A stretch of DNA of 64,000 bases, from assembly GCA_003480165.1 (NCBI GenBank), contig QUIQ01000003.1, positions 62,001-126,000 of the forward strand, written 5' to 3'. The position numbers and the translations under genes are program-made. This DNA comes from Firmicutes bacterium AM41-11 (GTDB lineage: Bacteria; Bacillota_I; Bacilli_A; Erysipelotrichales; Erysipelotrichaceae). Positions 30,737 through 39,235 of the stretch are shown here, piece after piece (the stretch's first letter is position 1; each line of letters opens with the position of its first letter). The notes beneath the pieces are model-generated. The model made no database searches, was not told where the DNA came from, and was given only the letters and a program-made list of their open reading frames with translations.

Positions 30737-31609
30737 CTACTCCGCAAAGAATTTTTCTTTCACTTCATCAACGGGCATATCCATTCCCGTATATAACTTA
30801 AAGGCGGCAACCCCTTGCCACAACAACATACCTTGACCACCAACTGTTTTACATCCAGCGGCTTTCGCATCTTTTAACAATTTGGTTTCTAAAGGATTGT
30901 ATACGGTATCTGCTACAACTAAATCTTTATGGAACCATGATGGATCTTTTACAACCGACTTATCATCCATTGGTTTCATACCCACAATGGTCGCATTGAC
31001 AAAAATGTTAGAAGATTGAATTTCTTCTTTCATCTTTTCATCATCGGCTAGATCATACACATTTACCTTACAACTTGGCACTTCTGCTTCAATACGTTTT
31101 GCGGTTTCCACAATTCGTCCAAAGAATGCATCTTTAATATTGAAAATAGAAATTTCTTTTGCGCCATCTAAAGCCAATTGTACTTGAATTGCCGTAGCTG
31201 CTCCACCGCCACCAACAATCGTGACTTTTTGATCTTTTACTTCTACGCCATGCTCACGAAGGTTATTGTTAAATCCTTCGCCATCTGTGATATATCCCAC
31301 TAATTTTCCATTTTCATTCACAATCGTATTTACTGCACCAACAATTCTTGCGGCTGGAGATAACTCATCCATTCCTTTACATGCCGCAATTTTATCTGGC
31401 ATGGTTACATTGCAGCCTCGCATATTAAAAGTACGCATAGCTTTTAGAGCATCAGGTACTTGATCTTCTTTAACATCAAAAGCGACATAGACATAATCCA
31501 ATCCAAGCTTTTCAAAGCTATAGTTATACATTGCTGGAGAACCTGAATGTCCAACGGGCGAACCCAACAATGCCAATAATCCTGTGTGTCCAGAAATTCT
31601 GTCTGTCAT
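30737..31609 (-). CDS. aroE: shikimate/quinate dehydrogenase
   Basis: 290 residues. Reduces 3-dehydroshikimate with NAD(P)H, or acts on quinate as in the YdiB branch. Substrate site SPVGHSGSPAMYN, catalytic Lys in NVTMPDK, catalytic Asp in GYITDGEGF, Rossmann loop VTIVGGGGAATAIQV and the C-terminal GQGMLLWQGVAAFKLYTG. I start at MTDRISGHTG because of the AGGAGAG site; eight more residues are possible upstream. The pairing with a PPC-domain gene and the long form make a broader quinate/shikimate role possible. Confidence 0.9.
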   Translation of the reverse strand: MTDRISGHTGLLALLGSPVGHSGSPAMYNYSFEKLGLDYVYVAFDVKEDQVPDALKAMRTFNMRGCNVTMPDKIAACKGMDELSPAARIVGAVNTIVNENGKLVGYITDGEGFNNNLREHGVEVKDQKVTIVGGGGAATAIQVQLALDGAKEISIFNIKDAFFGRIVETAKRIEAEVPSCKVNVYDLADDEKMKEEIQSSNIFVNATIVGMKPMDDKSVVKDPSWFHKDLVVADTVYNPLETKLLKDAKAAGCKTVGGQGMLLWQGVAAFKLYTGMDMPVDEVKEKFFAE

Positions 31610-31765
31610 AATACTCTCCTTTGTGCGAAACATCCTTCGCTATTTAGGTCCTATTTTAGTACATTTAAGGTATGAATGCCATACATTTCCACCGACAAGC
31701 CACCACAGTTTCTTCCGATATTTTATTTCAAAGTTTTATAATGGTTAATCCAACCATTAAATCTA

Positions 31766-31802
31766 TAAAAAAGACCAAGCTTCTTTCTAAACGCTTGGTC
31801 TT
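31766..31802 (-). terminator. terminator of tRNA-Glu
   Basis: AAGACCAAGC/GCTTGGTCTT ten-pair stem with 12-base loop, then a T-run on the minus strand. The remaining bases of 31610-31850 hold nothing else that I can recognise. Confidence 0.8.
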
Positions 31803-31850
31803 ACTATGGTATATAACGTTTTACTTCGCTACAATCCATTATTTTCTTAT

Positions 31851-31925
31851 TGGTAGCGTGTACGGGACTTGAACCCGTGATACAGCCTTGAGAGGGCTGT
31901 GGCTTAACCGCTTGCCGAACACGCC
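31851..31925 (-). tRNA. tRNA-Glu (CTC)
   Basis: 75-base cloverleaf on the minus strand. The anticodon stem-loop CAGCC-CTCTCAA-GGCTG gives CTC, reading the GAG codon. D-stem GGC/GCC, T-arm ACGGG-TTCAAGT-CCCGT, encoded CCA. The acceptor GGCGTGT/ACACGCT has a G-T first pair. The body resembles ordinary bacterial tRNA-Glu. The CTC isoacceptor is unusual in low-GC Firmicutes. Confidence 0.88.
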
Positions 31926-31937
31926 ATGTGCCTACAT

Positions 31938-31966
31938 ACTATATCACTTTGATTTTTGTTTAACAA
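31938..31966 (-). promoter_or_regulatory. promoter of tRNA-Glu
   Basis: On the minus strand TTGTTA, 17 bases, TATAGT, 12 bases before the tRNA. Confidence 0.7.
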
Positions 31967-32463
31967 CCATAAAACAAATTCAATTTGTCCATCAATTCCA
32001 TACGGCGTTCATTATCTTTGGCTTTGGTTAGAATTTCCGCATAGCCTTTTAATTTCATTTCCGCAAGAATATGAATCCATTGTTCATCTTCGTTATGCAG
32101 ATATTCTTGAAGATGTTTTTCTAATATCGAACAAAAATCATCGACCAAATACGCAAAATGTGTGCCCTCTGTCGCAAAGAGAATCAGGTACATCTCTTTG
32201 GTATGTTGACATAAGAAATCACGAATAGATTGACTATCATCAAGCTCTTGATGGAAAAGAATGTTCTCAAATTGATCCAAAACATCCCCAATCACTTGCG
32301 AGAACAAATCTTCTTTATTCGCAAAGAAAAAATACAATGCCCCAGTTGTCACATTGGCTTTTTGACAAATCGTCCGCAACGAAGCACCTTGATACCCCTT
32401 TTCTAGAAATTCTTTACGTGCAACATTTAATAAGTTCTCTTTCGTCCCTGGTTTTGTTTCCAT
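31960..32463 (-). CDS. TetR-family regulator
   Basis: 167 residues: N-terminal TetR HTH (NLLNVARKEFLEKGYQGASLRTICQKANVTTGALYFFFANKEDLF) and a helical ligand domain that shows no recognisable family. The target is unknown; neighbours are tRNA-Glu and the end of the fatty acid operon. An AAGG site precedes the ATG. Confidence 0.87.
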   Translation of the reverse strand: METKPGTKENLLNVARKEFLEKGYQGASLRTICQKANVTTGALYFFFANKEDLFSQVIGDVLDQFENILFHQELDDSQSIRDFLCQHTKEMYLILFATEGTHFAYLVDDFCSILEKHLQEYLHNEDEQWIHILAEMKLKGYAEILTKAKDNERRMELMDKLNLFYGC

Positions 32464-32523
32464 ATTGCCTTAAATTAGTTCCTTCTTACTTTGTTAGAAT
32501 ACACTAACTTATGAATTTTGTAA

Positions 32524-32548
32524 ACAAAAAAAGCAGTCAATGCTGCTT
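32524..32548 (-). terminator. terminator of the fatty acid synthesis operon
   Basis: AAGCAG-CATTGA-CTGCTT then TTTTTTT on the minus strand, overlapping the last stop codon. It marks the end of a run that starts at acpP. Confidence 0.7.
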
Positions 32549-32950
32549 CAGTTCTCGATAGAGTTTTTCGGTTTTTGATACAGAGTATTCATTGATAATA
32601 TAGATTTTCTTTGGGGTATGAATCACAATGTATTTTTTCGTATGCGGATAAACATAGACTCTGGCATCGCCATATTTCTTCGTTTCCACAATTCCATTAA
32701 AATACGATTCATCAACGGGACGAACGGTTTCTACTTTATTCACGCACTCAATCTTTTTCATGGATGAATATGCCAGCTTATCCGATAAACCGGTTCCCTT
32801 GATACAAAGCACATCTTTTTCAAAGGTAAAGTCATTGGCTTGATGATTTTGTACTAAGTTATTCTGATGCATGCTGATAAGAATAAAGGCAATCGCAAGT
32901 AATAAACCAGGAAAGCCTAGCAGCCAGGCTGCTAAACGAGAATGTTTCAT
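32537..32950 (-). CDS. small membrane protein at the end of the fab operon
   Basis: 137 residues. One N-terminal membrane segment (AAWLLGFPGLLLAIAFILIS) and a C-terminal beta-rich domain (FEKDVLCIKGTG...KKYGDARVYVYPHTKKYIVIHTPKKIYIINE) resembling small bacterial PH-like domains. No motif supports an enzyme function. It follows plsC by 18 bases, before the operon terminator, so it is likely co-expressed with phospholipid synthesis. Confidence 0.7.
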   Translation of the reverse strand: MKHSRLAAWLLGFPGLLLAIAFILISMHQNNLVQNHQANDFTFEKDVLCIKGTGLSDKLAYSSMKKIECVNKVETVRPVDESYFNGIVETKKYGDARVYVYPHTKKYIVIHTPKKIYIINEYSVSKTEKLYRELKQH

Positions 32951-32968
32951 AGCCCCATTATTACGTAT

Positions 32969-33649
32969 TTATTTAGATTTTTCAATTTGGGAAGCAATCC
33001 ACTTTTGTAAGGAATCACAAAAAGCATCTTTGTCTACATCCTTATATCGTTCATACGGAATCGGTTTCCCAAATACAATCTTACATTGTTTACTAGAATC
33101 CTTTGCGACATCTAATACATAGGAATTACTCAAAGAAATAGGTACAATGGTTGCCTTGGTTTGATAAGCAGGTTGTAGGGCTTTTTCCATAAAAGGATTC
33201 ATCGTATCCGATTTGGAACGCGTACCTTCAGGAAATATCAAAATATTCTCCTGTTTTTTCAAAGCTCGCATTGTCTCCCGTAACATATGAATATTCCCTT
33301 GCCGTGACTCACGGTCAAAGTGAATACAACCAATATTCTTTGCCCATCTTCCCAACAAAGGAATCGAGGCATTCTCTAGTTTAGAAACAAAACGAATCGG
33401 ATAAGGACAGGCATCGACAATTAAAGCAGGATCCAATGTACCTTGATGATTACAGACAAAATAATAGGTTTCTGCTTCCTTTAATTGTTCTACGCCCTGG
33501 ATATCCAAAGATAAGCCCAAAAAGCGCAAAACCGTATGTGACCATTTGCGACAATGGGCATATTGTTGACTTTTTTCTCTTGTTTTTAAGCTGTCGACAT
33601 ACGCAAAAGGTAAGATAGGTACAGCTTTAATCAATTCAATCTTTTTCAT
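32969..33649 (-). CDS. plsC: 1-acyl-sn-glycerol-3-phosphate acyltransferase
   Basis: 226 residues with the acyltransferase blocks FVCNHQGTLDPALI (HX4D catalytic motif), HFDRESRQGN and IFPEGTRSKSD (block III). Adds the second acyl chain to lysophosphatidic acid, the step after fatty acid synthesis. The start overlaps acpS by 4 bases, so it is part of the fab operon. Confidence 0.9.
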   Translation of the reverse strand: MKKIELIKAVPILPFAYVDSLKTREKSQQYAHCRKWSHTVLRFLGLSLDIQGVEQLKEAETYYFVCNHQGTLDPALIVDACPYPIRFVSKLENASIPLLGRWAKNIGCIHFDRESRQGNIHMLRETMRALKKQENILIFPEGTRSKSDTMNPFMEKALQPAYQTKATIVPISLSNSYVLDVAKDSSKQCKIVFGKPIPYERYKDVDKDAFCDSLQKWIASQIEKSK

Positions 33650-33972
33650 TTTTCCACCACCGCATACGCTATCGCTACATTTCCATCATGGGAAATAGAT
33701 AGATGAATCTGATATCCTGCTTTTTCTACAATTGGTTTTCCCGTTGCCGAATACGCAATCGAAAAATCTGAAAGCAGACAAGGAATATCCATAGCTTTTA
33801 CTAAAGCTTCTTTGGCCGCAAAATGACCAGCTAGAAAAGTACGCTTGCGCTTTTCCTTGAAGGTTTGATACATCGCAAGTTCTGAAGAGGATAAAACCTT
33901 TTGGGCTAGACCTTCTTGATTTTTCTCTATACGATCTATATCAACAACATCACACCCCACACCAACAATCAC
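33646..33972 (-). CDS. acpS: holo-[acyl-carrier-protein] synthase
   Basis: 108 residues. Attaches the phosphopantetheine arm to the acyl carrier protein. Motifs GVGCDVVDIDRIEK with the metal-binding Asp, and FAAKEALVKAM are intact; the family's length (about 120) is slightly reduced. It lies in the fab operon between fabZ (1-base overlap) and plsC (4-base overlap). Confidence 0.93.
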   Translation of the reverse strand: MIVGVGCDVVDIDRIEKNQEGLAQKVLSSSELAMYQTFKEKRKRTFLAGHFAAKEALVKAMDIPCLLSDFSIAYSATGKPIVEKAGYQIHLSISHDGNVAIAYAVVEK

Positions 33973-34397
33973 TATTTATCCTCCAAAGCACAAAGGATCG
34001 TGCCACGTGCGGCACGTTTGCCTTCTACCAAGGCTTCTACATCCGCAAAATACAAACCAAGTTTTTGTTTCGTGAAGTGCACTTTTAAAGTGAGAACATC
34101 CCCAGGCACAACGACACGATGAAAACGCATTTTTTCAATTCCGGCAAAAAACGCCAACTTGCCTTTATTTTCTGCTTTCGATAAGAGCAATACCGCACCT
34201 GTTTGGGCTAAGGCTTCAACAATCAAAACCCCAGGCATAACTTGTTTTTGGGGAAAATGGCCAAGAAATTGCATCTCATTGCTGGAAACACATTTTCGAC
34301 CTACAATGGTATCTTCTCCCATCTCATCAATCCGATCGACCAATAAAAAGGGATAACGATGCGGTAAAATCTGTTTAATTTCGTCCGACTGTAACAT
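33972..34397 (-). CDS. fabZ: 3-hydroxyacyl-ACP dehydratase FabZ
   Basis: 141 residues, hot-dog fold. The catalytic His and Glu are in LPHRYPFLLVDRI and GHFPQKQVMPGVLIVEALAQTGA, the latter conserved in FabZ/FabA. It removes water from 3-hydroxyacyl-ACP. No separate FabA, FabM or FabN lies in the window, so how unsaturated fatty acids form is not shown here. Confidence 0.95.
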   Translation of the reverse strand: MLQSDEIKQILPHRYPFLLVDRIDEMGEDTIVGRKCVSSNEMQFLGHFPQKQVMPGVLIVEALAQTGAVLLLSKAENKGKLAFFAGIEKMRFHRVVVPGDVLTLKVHFTKQKLGLYFADVEALVEGKRAARGTILCALEDK

Positions 34398-34398
34398 T

Positions 34399-35625
34399 TT
34401 AATCCTCCATTTTCTTCAAAATAATTGAAGCATTATGTCCCCCAAAGCCTAATGAGTTTGACATAACATAGGTTAAATCTGCCGCTTTATTTTCATTGCA
34501 GACCAAGTTTAAATCACAAGCTGGATCCGGTACTTTATACGAAATCGTTGCTGGAATCAATTGATGCTGTAAAGCTTCTACACAAAGCATTGCTTCAATA
34601 GCTCCTGCAGCTCCTAACATATGTCCCGTATTTCCTTTGGTCGAAGAAACATAGACGGGGTGATCAAAAACGCCTTTCAGGGCAATTGTCTCACTTGAAT
34701 CATTTAATGGTGTAGACGTTCCATGGGCATTCACATAATCCACTTGATCAGGGCTGCACTCCGCATCAGCCAAGGCATTTTTCATCGCCATGATGGCTCC
34801 ATAGCCATCCTTTCTTGGGGCTGTAATATGATACGCATCACAGCTCATTCCATACCCAACGATTTCGGCTAAGATTGGGGCTTTACGAGCTTTGGCATGT
34901 TCATATTCTTCTAATACCAACATCGCAGCTCCTTCACCCATCACAAAACCAGAACGCTCTTTATCAAACGGAATCGATGCGCGATTTTTATCACTTCCCG
35001 TATGCAAAGCTCGCATGCTTTGAAAACCTGCGACCGCTAAAGGGGTAATCGAAGCTTCCGTTCCCCCTGCCAACATGACATCTTGATAGCCATCGCGAAT
35101 TTTATGAAAAGCCTCACCAATCGCATTGGTACCCGCAGCACAAGCGGTAACCACACTGGAACAATACCCTTGGGCTTGATGATCAATTGCCACTTGACCA
35201 GCAGCTAAATTAATCAAAGCCATTGGAATAAAATAAGGAGATACACGACTATTTCCGCGTTCCATCAAACGCTTTTCACTTGTCTCTATCGTTTCAATTC
35301 CACCAATTCCACTCGCTAACAATACCCCAAAACGATGCTTTTCTTCATCTGATAAATGCAACTGACTTTGTTCCATCGCTTGCATACTTGCCACCCGTGC
35401 AAATTGCACAAAACGATCGTTAAAGCGACTTGCCCTTTTATCTAAGTATGCTTCAGGATGAAAGTCTTTGACTTCTGCCGCTAATTTGGTTTTAAAATCT
35501 GAACAATCAAAATGCGTAATTGGTCCAATTCCACAACGATTCTCTTCAATACCACGCCATGTGGAAGCACAATCATTTCCTAAAGGAGAAATGGCTCCCA
35601 TACCTGTAATAACTACTCTTCTCAT
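34399..35625 (-). CDS. fabF: 3-oxoacyl-ACP synthase II
   Basis: 408 residues, thiolase fold. Catalytic Cys in VVTACAAGTNAIGEAF, His in VNAHGTSTPLNDSSE and His in KGNTGHMLGAAGAIEA; the last stretch also shows GFGGHNASIIL. It extends acyl-ACP with malonyl-ACP. Located between fabG and fabZ in the operon. Confidence 0.96.
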   Translation of the reverse strand: MRRVVITGMGAISPLGNDCASTWRGIEENRCGIGPITHFDCSDFKTKLAAEVKDFHPEAYLDKRASRFNDRFVQFARVASMQAMEQSQLHLSDEEKHRFGVLLASGIGGIETIETSEKRLMERGNSRVSPYFIPMALINLAAGQVAIDHQAQGYCSSVVTACAAGTNAIGEAFHKIRDGYQDVMLAGGTEASITPLAVAGFQSMRALHTGSDKNRASIPFDKERSGFVMGEGAAMLVLEEYEHAKARKAPILAEIVGYGMSCDAYHITAPRKDGYGAIMAMKNALADAECSPDQVDYVNAHGTSTPLNDSSETIALKGVFDHPVYVSSTKGNTGHMLGAAGAIEAMLCVEALQHQLIPATISYKVPDPACDLNLVCNENKAADLTYVMSNSLGFGGHNASIILKKMED

Positions 35626-35634
35626 CTATGCCAC

Positions 35635-36372
35635 CTACATTCCTAATCCGCCATCTACACGAATCACTTCACCGGTAATATATCGGCTTTTCTCATCCGC
35701 TAAAAACAGTGCAACATTTGCCACATCTTCAACGCTGCCCAAAGTACGTAAAGGAATATGCGATTGAATTTCTTTCTTTCGCGATTCACTTAGAGCATCC
35801 GTCATTTGGGTTTGAATAAAGCCAGGCGCAATCGCATTAACACGAATGTTTCGGGAACCGATTTCTTTGGCCATAGATTTTGTCAAGCCAATAATTCCGG
35901 CTTTACTCGCGGCATAATTAGCCTGTCCGGCATTTCCCGACAAACCGACAACACTGGAAATATTAATAATGGATCCATTACGTTGCCTCATCATGATGGC
36001 AGCTGCTTCTTTACTACATAAGAAACAACCTTTCAGATTTACATCTACGACATCCATAAAATCTTTTTCCGACATACGTAGAAATAATCCATCTTTGGTA
36101 CGGCCAGAATTATTAATCAAAACATCTAAGCGACCGACTTCTTTCTTGATCCACGCAAACATCTCTTTGACTTGTGTTTCATCACAAATATCGGCTTGGA
36201 CTTTCCAAATCTTTTGATTGGGTTTTTGAATTTTTTGAATGAGTGCATCCAATTCTTTTTCACTACTGCGATAATGCAAGATCAAATCATACCCATTTTC
36301 ACTGAACATTTGCGCCATGCCCGCTCCGATACCGCGGCCGGCTCCGGTTATACAAACTACTTTATTCTCCAT
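35635..36372 (-). CDS. fabG: 3-oxoacyl-ACP reductase
   Basis: 245 residues, SDR fold. Cofactor loop TGAGRGIGAGMAQ, NNSGRT, catalytic Ser in INISSVVGLSGNAGQ and YxxxK as YAASKAGIIG; C-terminal GGLGM. NADPH-dependent reduction of 3-oxoacyl-ACP. Overlaps fabD by 11 bases. Confidence 0.95.
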   Translation of the reverse strand: MENKVVCITGAGRGIGAGMAQMFSENGYDLILHYRSSEKELDALIQKIQKPNQKIWKVQADICDETQVKEMFAWIKKEVGRLDVLINNSGRTKDGLFLRMSEKDFMDVVDVNLKGCFLCSKEAAAIMMRQRNGSIINISSVVGLSGNAGQANYAASKAGIIGLTKSMAKEIGSRNIRVNAIAPGFIQTQMTDALSESRKKEIQSHIPLRTLGSVEDVANVALFLADEKSRYITGEVIRVDGGLGM

Positions 36373-37273
36373 GGATCCATTCCTTCACTTTTTCTATATC
36401 TTCTACTTTTTCAACTGTAATCACAGGAATTTGACGATTGATTTTTTTGACAAATCCAGCCATTGACCGACCAGGGCCAATACATACAAAATGATCGACA
36501 CCGGCTTCCAGCATTGTTTCAATGGATTTCTGCATATAGACCGTAGATTGAATTTGTTTCACTAAACTATCTCTAAAATTCTCGGTTTCTACTTGGCCAC
36601 TAACATTAAATACAACGGGAATCTGACAATTTTTGATTTCCACTTTTTTTAATTCTCGATCCAGCTTCTTTCCCGCTTCTTTTAATAAAGGCGAATGAAA
36701 AGCTCCGCTAACTTGTAAAGGCACCATCCGTCTACAATGCTCTTTTAATAAGGCACAGGCTTTATCTACCGCTGCATTATAGCCACTGATAACCAGTTGG
36801 CCCGGACAATTTCGATTGGCAATCGTACAGATTTCCGTTGGCGTAGATACAGTTTGGCACACCTGTTCAATTTCTTGAGCATCCCCACCAAGAATAGCTA
36901 CCATTTTCGTCTTACCTTTTTCTAGGGCATTGGCCATCAATTCCCCACGTTTTGATACAATATGTACCGCATCACTAAAGGAAAAGACACCGGCATACGT
37001 TAAAGCCGTATATTCACCTAAAGATAAACCCGCTGCCATATCGGCTTGAATACCTTCTTCTTTTAAAGCTTGGGCAATTGACAAAGACGTAACCAATAAA
37101 CAACTTTGGGTATAAAATGTATCATCTAATTTTTCTTTAGGTCCTTCAAAACATACATCTCGATAAGGAAACGCATCATAATACGCCTTCACAGATGGAT
37201 AAGCGGCATAGAAATCTTTTCCCATGCCCACACATTGCGCACCTTGTCCCGGAAATAAAAATCCAATTTTCAT
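36362..37273 (-). CDS. fabD: malonyl-CoA:ACP transacylase
   Basis: 303 residues. FLFPGQGAQCVGMGKDF at the N-terminus, catalytic Ser in AAGLSLGEYTAL and His in SGAFHSPLLKEA. It loads malonate onto the acyl carrier protein. Its start overlaps the end of the flavoprotein gene by 4 bases. Confidence 0.95.
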   Translation of the reverse strand: MKIGFLFPGQGAQCVGMGKDFYAAYPSVKAYYDAFPYRDVCFEGPKEKLDDTFYTQSCLLVTSLSIAQALKEEGIQADMAAGLSLGEYTALTYAGVFSFSDAVHIVSKRGELMANALEKGKTKMVAILGGDAQEIEQVCQTVSTPTEICTIANRNCPGQLVISGYNAAVDKACALLKEHCRRMVPLQVSGAFHSPLLKEAGKKLDRELKKVEIKNCQIPVVFNVSGQVETENFRDSLVKQIQSTVYMQKSIETMLEAGVDHFVCIGPGRSMAGFVKKINRQIPVITVEKVEDIEKVKEWIHGE

Positions 37274-38286
37274 ATCTTTTGTCCTTTCATTTCATCCATA
37301 ATATCTTTTACCGATTCTATTTTGTTGCAGGCATCAATGGAAGCTCCGGTAAATACTAAACCATGCTCTACATCCCCTTGAACCGCTGCAATTAAAGCCC
37401 GCGTAATACAATACGGCGTATGTTCTGGATTGCACATCTTTAAACAATGAATGCATCCCGAAATCTTTTTGGGTTCACAATTTTGAAAACATGCATTCTT
37501 AATAGCCCGTCCAGGAAAGCCCGTTGGGCTTTGAATCAATGCCACATCTGCTAAGGATGACTGGGCAATTTTTTCTTTGAAAGCAGGTGAAGCATCGCAT
37601 TCTTCGGTCGTAATAAAGCGAGTTCCCATTTGAATACCTGTAGCCCCTAAGCTTTGAAAATGTTTTAAATCTGCATAAGAACTGCAGCCACCGGCCACAT
37701 ACACATCGGGTCGATTGGGCCAATCAGCAATCAAATCTAAGACATCGGCTAGAATTTCTTCTAAACTCTGACACGTTTGATTTTCTAAATCTGCTTTTTT
37801 AAAGCCTAGATGACCACCGGCTAAAGAACCTTCAATCACAATCAAATCAATCGCACGTTGATATCGTTTTTGCCAAACGCGCTGAATCAGTTCTAACGCT
37901 TTATGACTGGAAACAATGGGTGCCAACTTAACATTTTCATCTTGTACATATTGCGGTAAAGATAAAGGCAAACCAGCGCCAGAAAAAATGATATCGACCC
38001 CAGCTCGACTGGCACATTCTACATAGCTGGCATAATCTTGACTGGCTGTCATGATATTGACACCCAACAGGCCATGTCCCTGGCTAAGATTGCGGGCTAT
38101 TTGAATTTCTTTTTCTAAGGCTCGGCAATTTGCCTGACAAGAATTGGTCCAAAAGTCTTTTTCGCGATATCCTGGATGCGCGGCACTGATGACACCGATA
38201 CCGCCTTCTTTCATAACGGCACCCGCTAAATGTCCCAAGGAAATACCGACACCCATACCGCCTTGAATAATAGGAACTTCTAACAT
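37270..38286 (-). CDS. nitronate monooxygenase-type flavoprotein in the fab operon
   Basis: 338 residues, NPD/FMN-binding TIM barrel: LEVPIIQGGMGVGISLG, SGAGLPLSLPQYV, EGSLAGGHLGF and YVAGGCSSYADLKHFQSLGATGIQMGTRF. It is a distant relative of the FabK gene that follows it. A cysteine-rich tail (CIHCLKMCNPEHTPYCIT, about residues 285-302) has the look of a metal or Fe-S site and is absent from FabK. It is placed inside the fab operon with 4- to 7-base overlaps, so a role beside enoyl reduction is likely, but the substrate is not known. Confidence 0.78.
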   Translation of the reverse strand: MLEVPIIQGGMGVGISLGHLAGAVMKEGGIGVISAAHPGYREKDFWTNSCQANCRALEKEIQIARNLSQGHGLLGVNIMTASQDYASYVECASRAGVDIIFSGAGLPLSLPQYVQDENVKLAPIVSSHKALELIQRVWQKRYQRAIDLIVIEGSLAGGHLGFKKADLENQTCQSLEEILADVLDLIADWPNRPDVYVAGGCSSYADLKHFQSLGATGIQMGTRFITTEECDASPAFKEKIAQSSLADVALIQSPTGFPGRAIKNACFQNCEPKKISGCIHCLKMCNPEHTPYCITRALIAAVQGDVEHGLVFTGASIDACNKIESVKDIMDEMKGQKI

Positions 38287-39224
38287 TGGATGGCTTCCAT
38301 TTTCTTTTCTAAGGCTTGAAATTGCGTACGCGAATCTTGCATAAGATCTTCAAAAATATCTGACAAGCTCTTTACTTCATGGACCAAGCCCGCAATTTGA
38401 CCCATCATTACAGAACCATGTTTGATGTCACCATCTTGCACCGCTCTGCGTAAACCACCCAACGTAAGTTTTTCCAGGACTTCTCGATTCGCTCCATTGC
38501 GTTCTTCTTTGATGTATTGGCGACTCATCGCATTTTTTAAAATCCGTACGGGCGCATTTTGCGATTGACCCGTTACTACGGTATCGGTATCCTTGGCTTT
38601 TAAGACCGCTTGTTTATAGTTTTCATGAATTGGGCATTCTTCACTAGCTAGGAGAACGGTACCAATTTGTACCCCAATGGCACCAAGGGATAAGGCCGCA
38701 TTAAAGCCCCGACCATCCGCAATACCACCGGCTGCAACCACAGGAATCGAAACCGCATCACAAACTTGTGGAACCAATGCCATCGTAGTTTGTTGGCCAA
38801 CATGGCCACCCGATTCGCCGCCTTCCACAATCAGCCCATCGACACCAATTCTTTCCATCCGTTTAGCCAAAGCCACACTTGCTACAACAGGGAAGATCTT
38901 GCTGCCACTTTCCTTAAGAGCCGCAATATATTTACCTGGATTTCCAGCTCCACAAGTCACTAAATCCACTTTTTCCTGACAAATCATTTCCATCATCGCA
39001 TCAACATCTGGATGCATTAACATCACATTGACACCAAATGGTTTTGTAGTCAGCACTCTTGCCTTATGAATGGATTCTCTAGCTTGTTCAACCGTCATAG
39101 CTCCAGTTGCGATAATTCCCATAGCACCTTGTTCGGATACGGCAGCCGCAAATTCAGCTGTCGCAATATTTGCCATAGCCCCTTGAATAATAGGATATTT
39201 TATTCCTAGTAATTGATTTAACAT
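38280..39224 (-). CDS. fabK: enoyl-ACP reductase FabK
   Basis: 314 residues, FMN-dependent TIM barrel with GIKYPIIQGAMANIATAEFAAAV, GVNVMLMHPD, VTCGAGNPGKYI, EGGESGGHVG and VAAGGIADGRGFNAAL. It reduces enoyl-ACP in the last elongation step with NAD(P)H and is the usual triclosan-insensitive enzyme of streptococci and relatives. I start at MLNQLLG; the upstream in-frame region lacks family sequence. AAGGAG precedes it. It overlaps the next flavoprotein gene by 7 bases. Confidence 0.93.
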   Translation of the reverse strand: MLNQLLGIKYPIIQGAMANIATAEFAAAVSEQGAMGIIATGAMTVEQARESIHKARVLTTKPFGVNVMLMHPDVDAMMEMICQEKVDLVTCGAGNPGKYIAALKESGSKIFPVVASVALAKRMERIGVDGLIVEGGESGGHVGQQTTMALVPQVCDAVSIPVVAAGGIADGRGFNAALSLGAIGVQIGTVLLASEECPIHENYKQAVLKAKDTDTVVTGQSQNAPVRILKNAMSRQYIKEERNGANREVLEKLTLGGLRRAVQDGDIKHGSVMMGQIAGLVHEVKSLSDIFEDLMQDSRTQFQALEKKMEAIQC

Positions 39225-39235
39225 CCTATGCTCCT

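Noticed and set aside
31640..31760. Possible small ORFs on the plus strand between aroE and tRNA-Glu
   Set aside because: No ribosome site, low complexity, and the region reads into the tRNA-Glu terminator; treated as empty.
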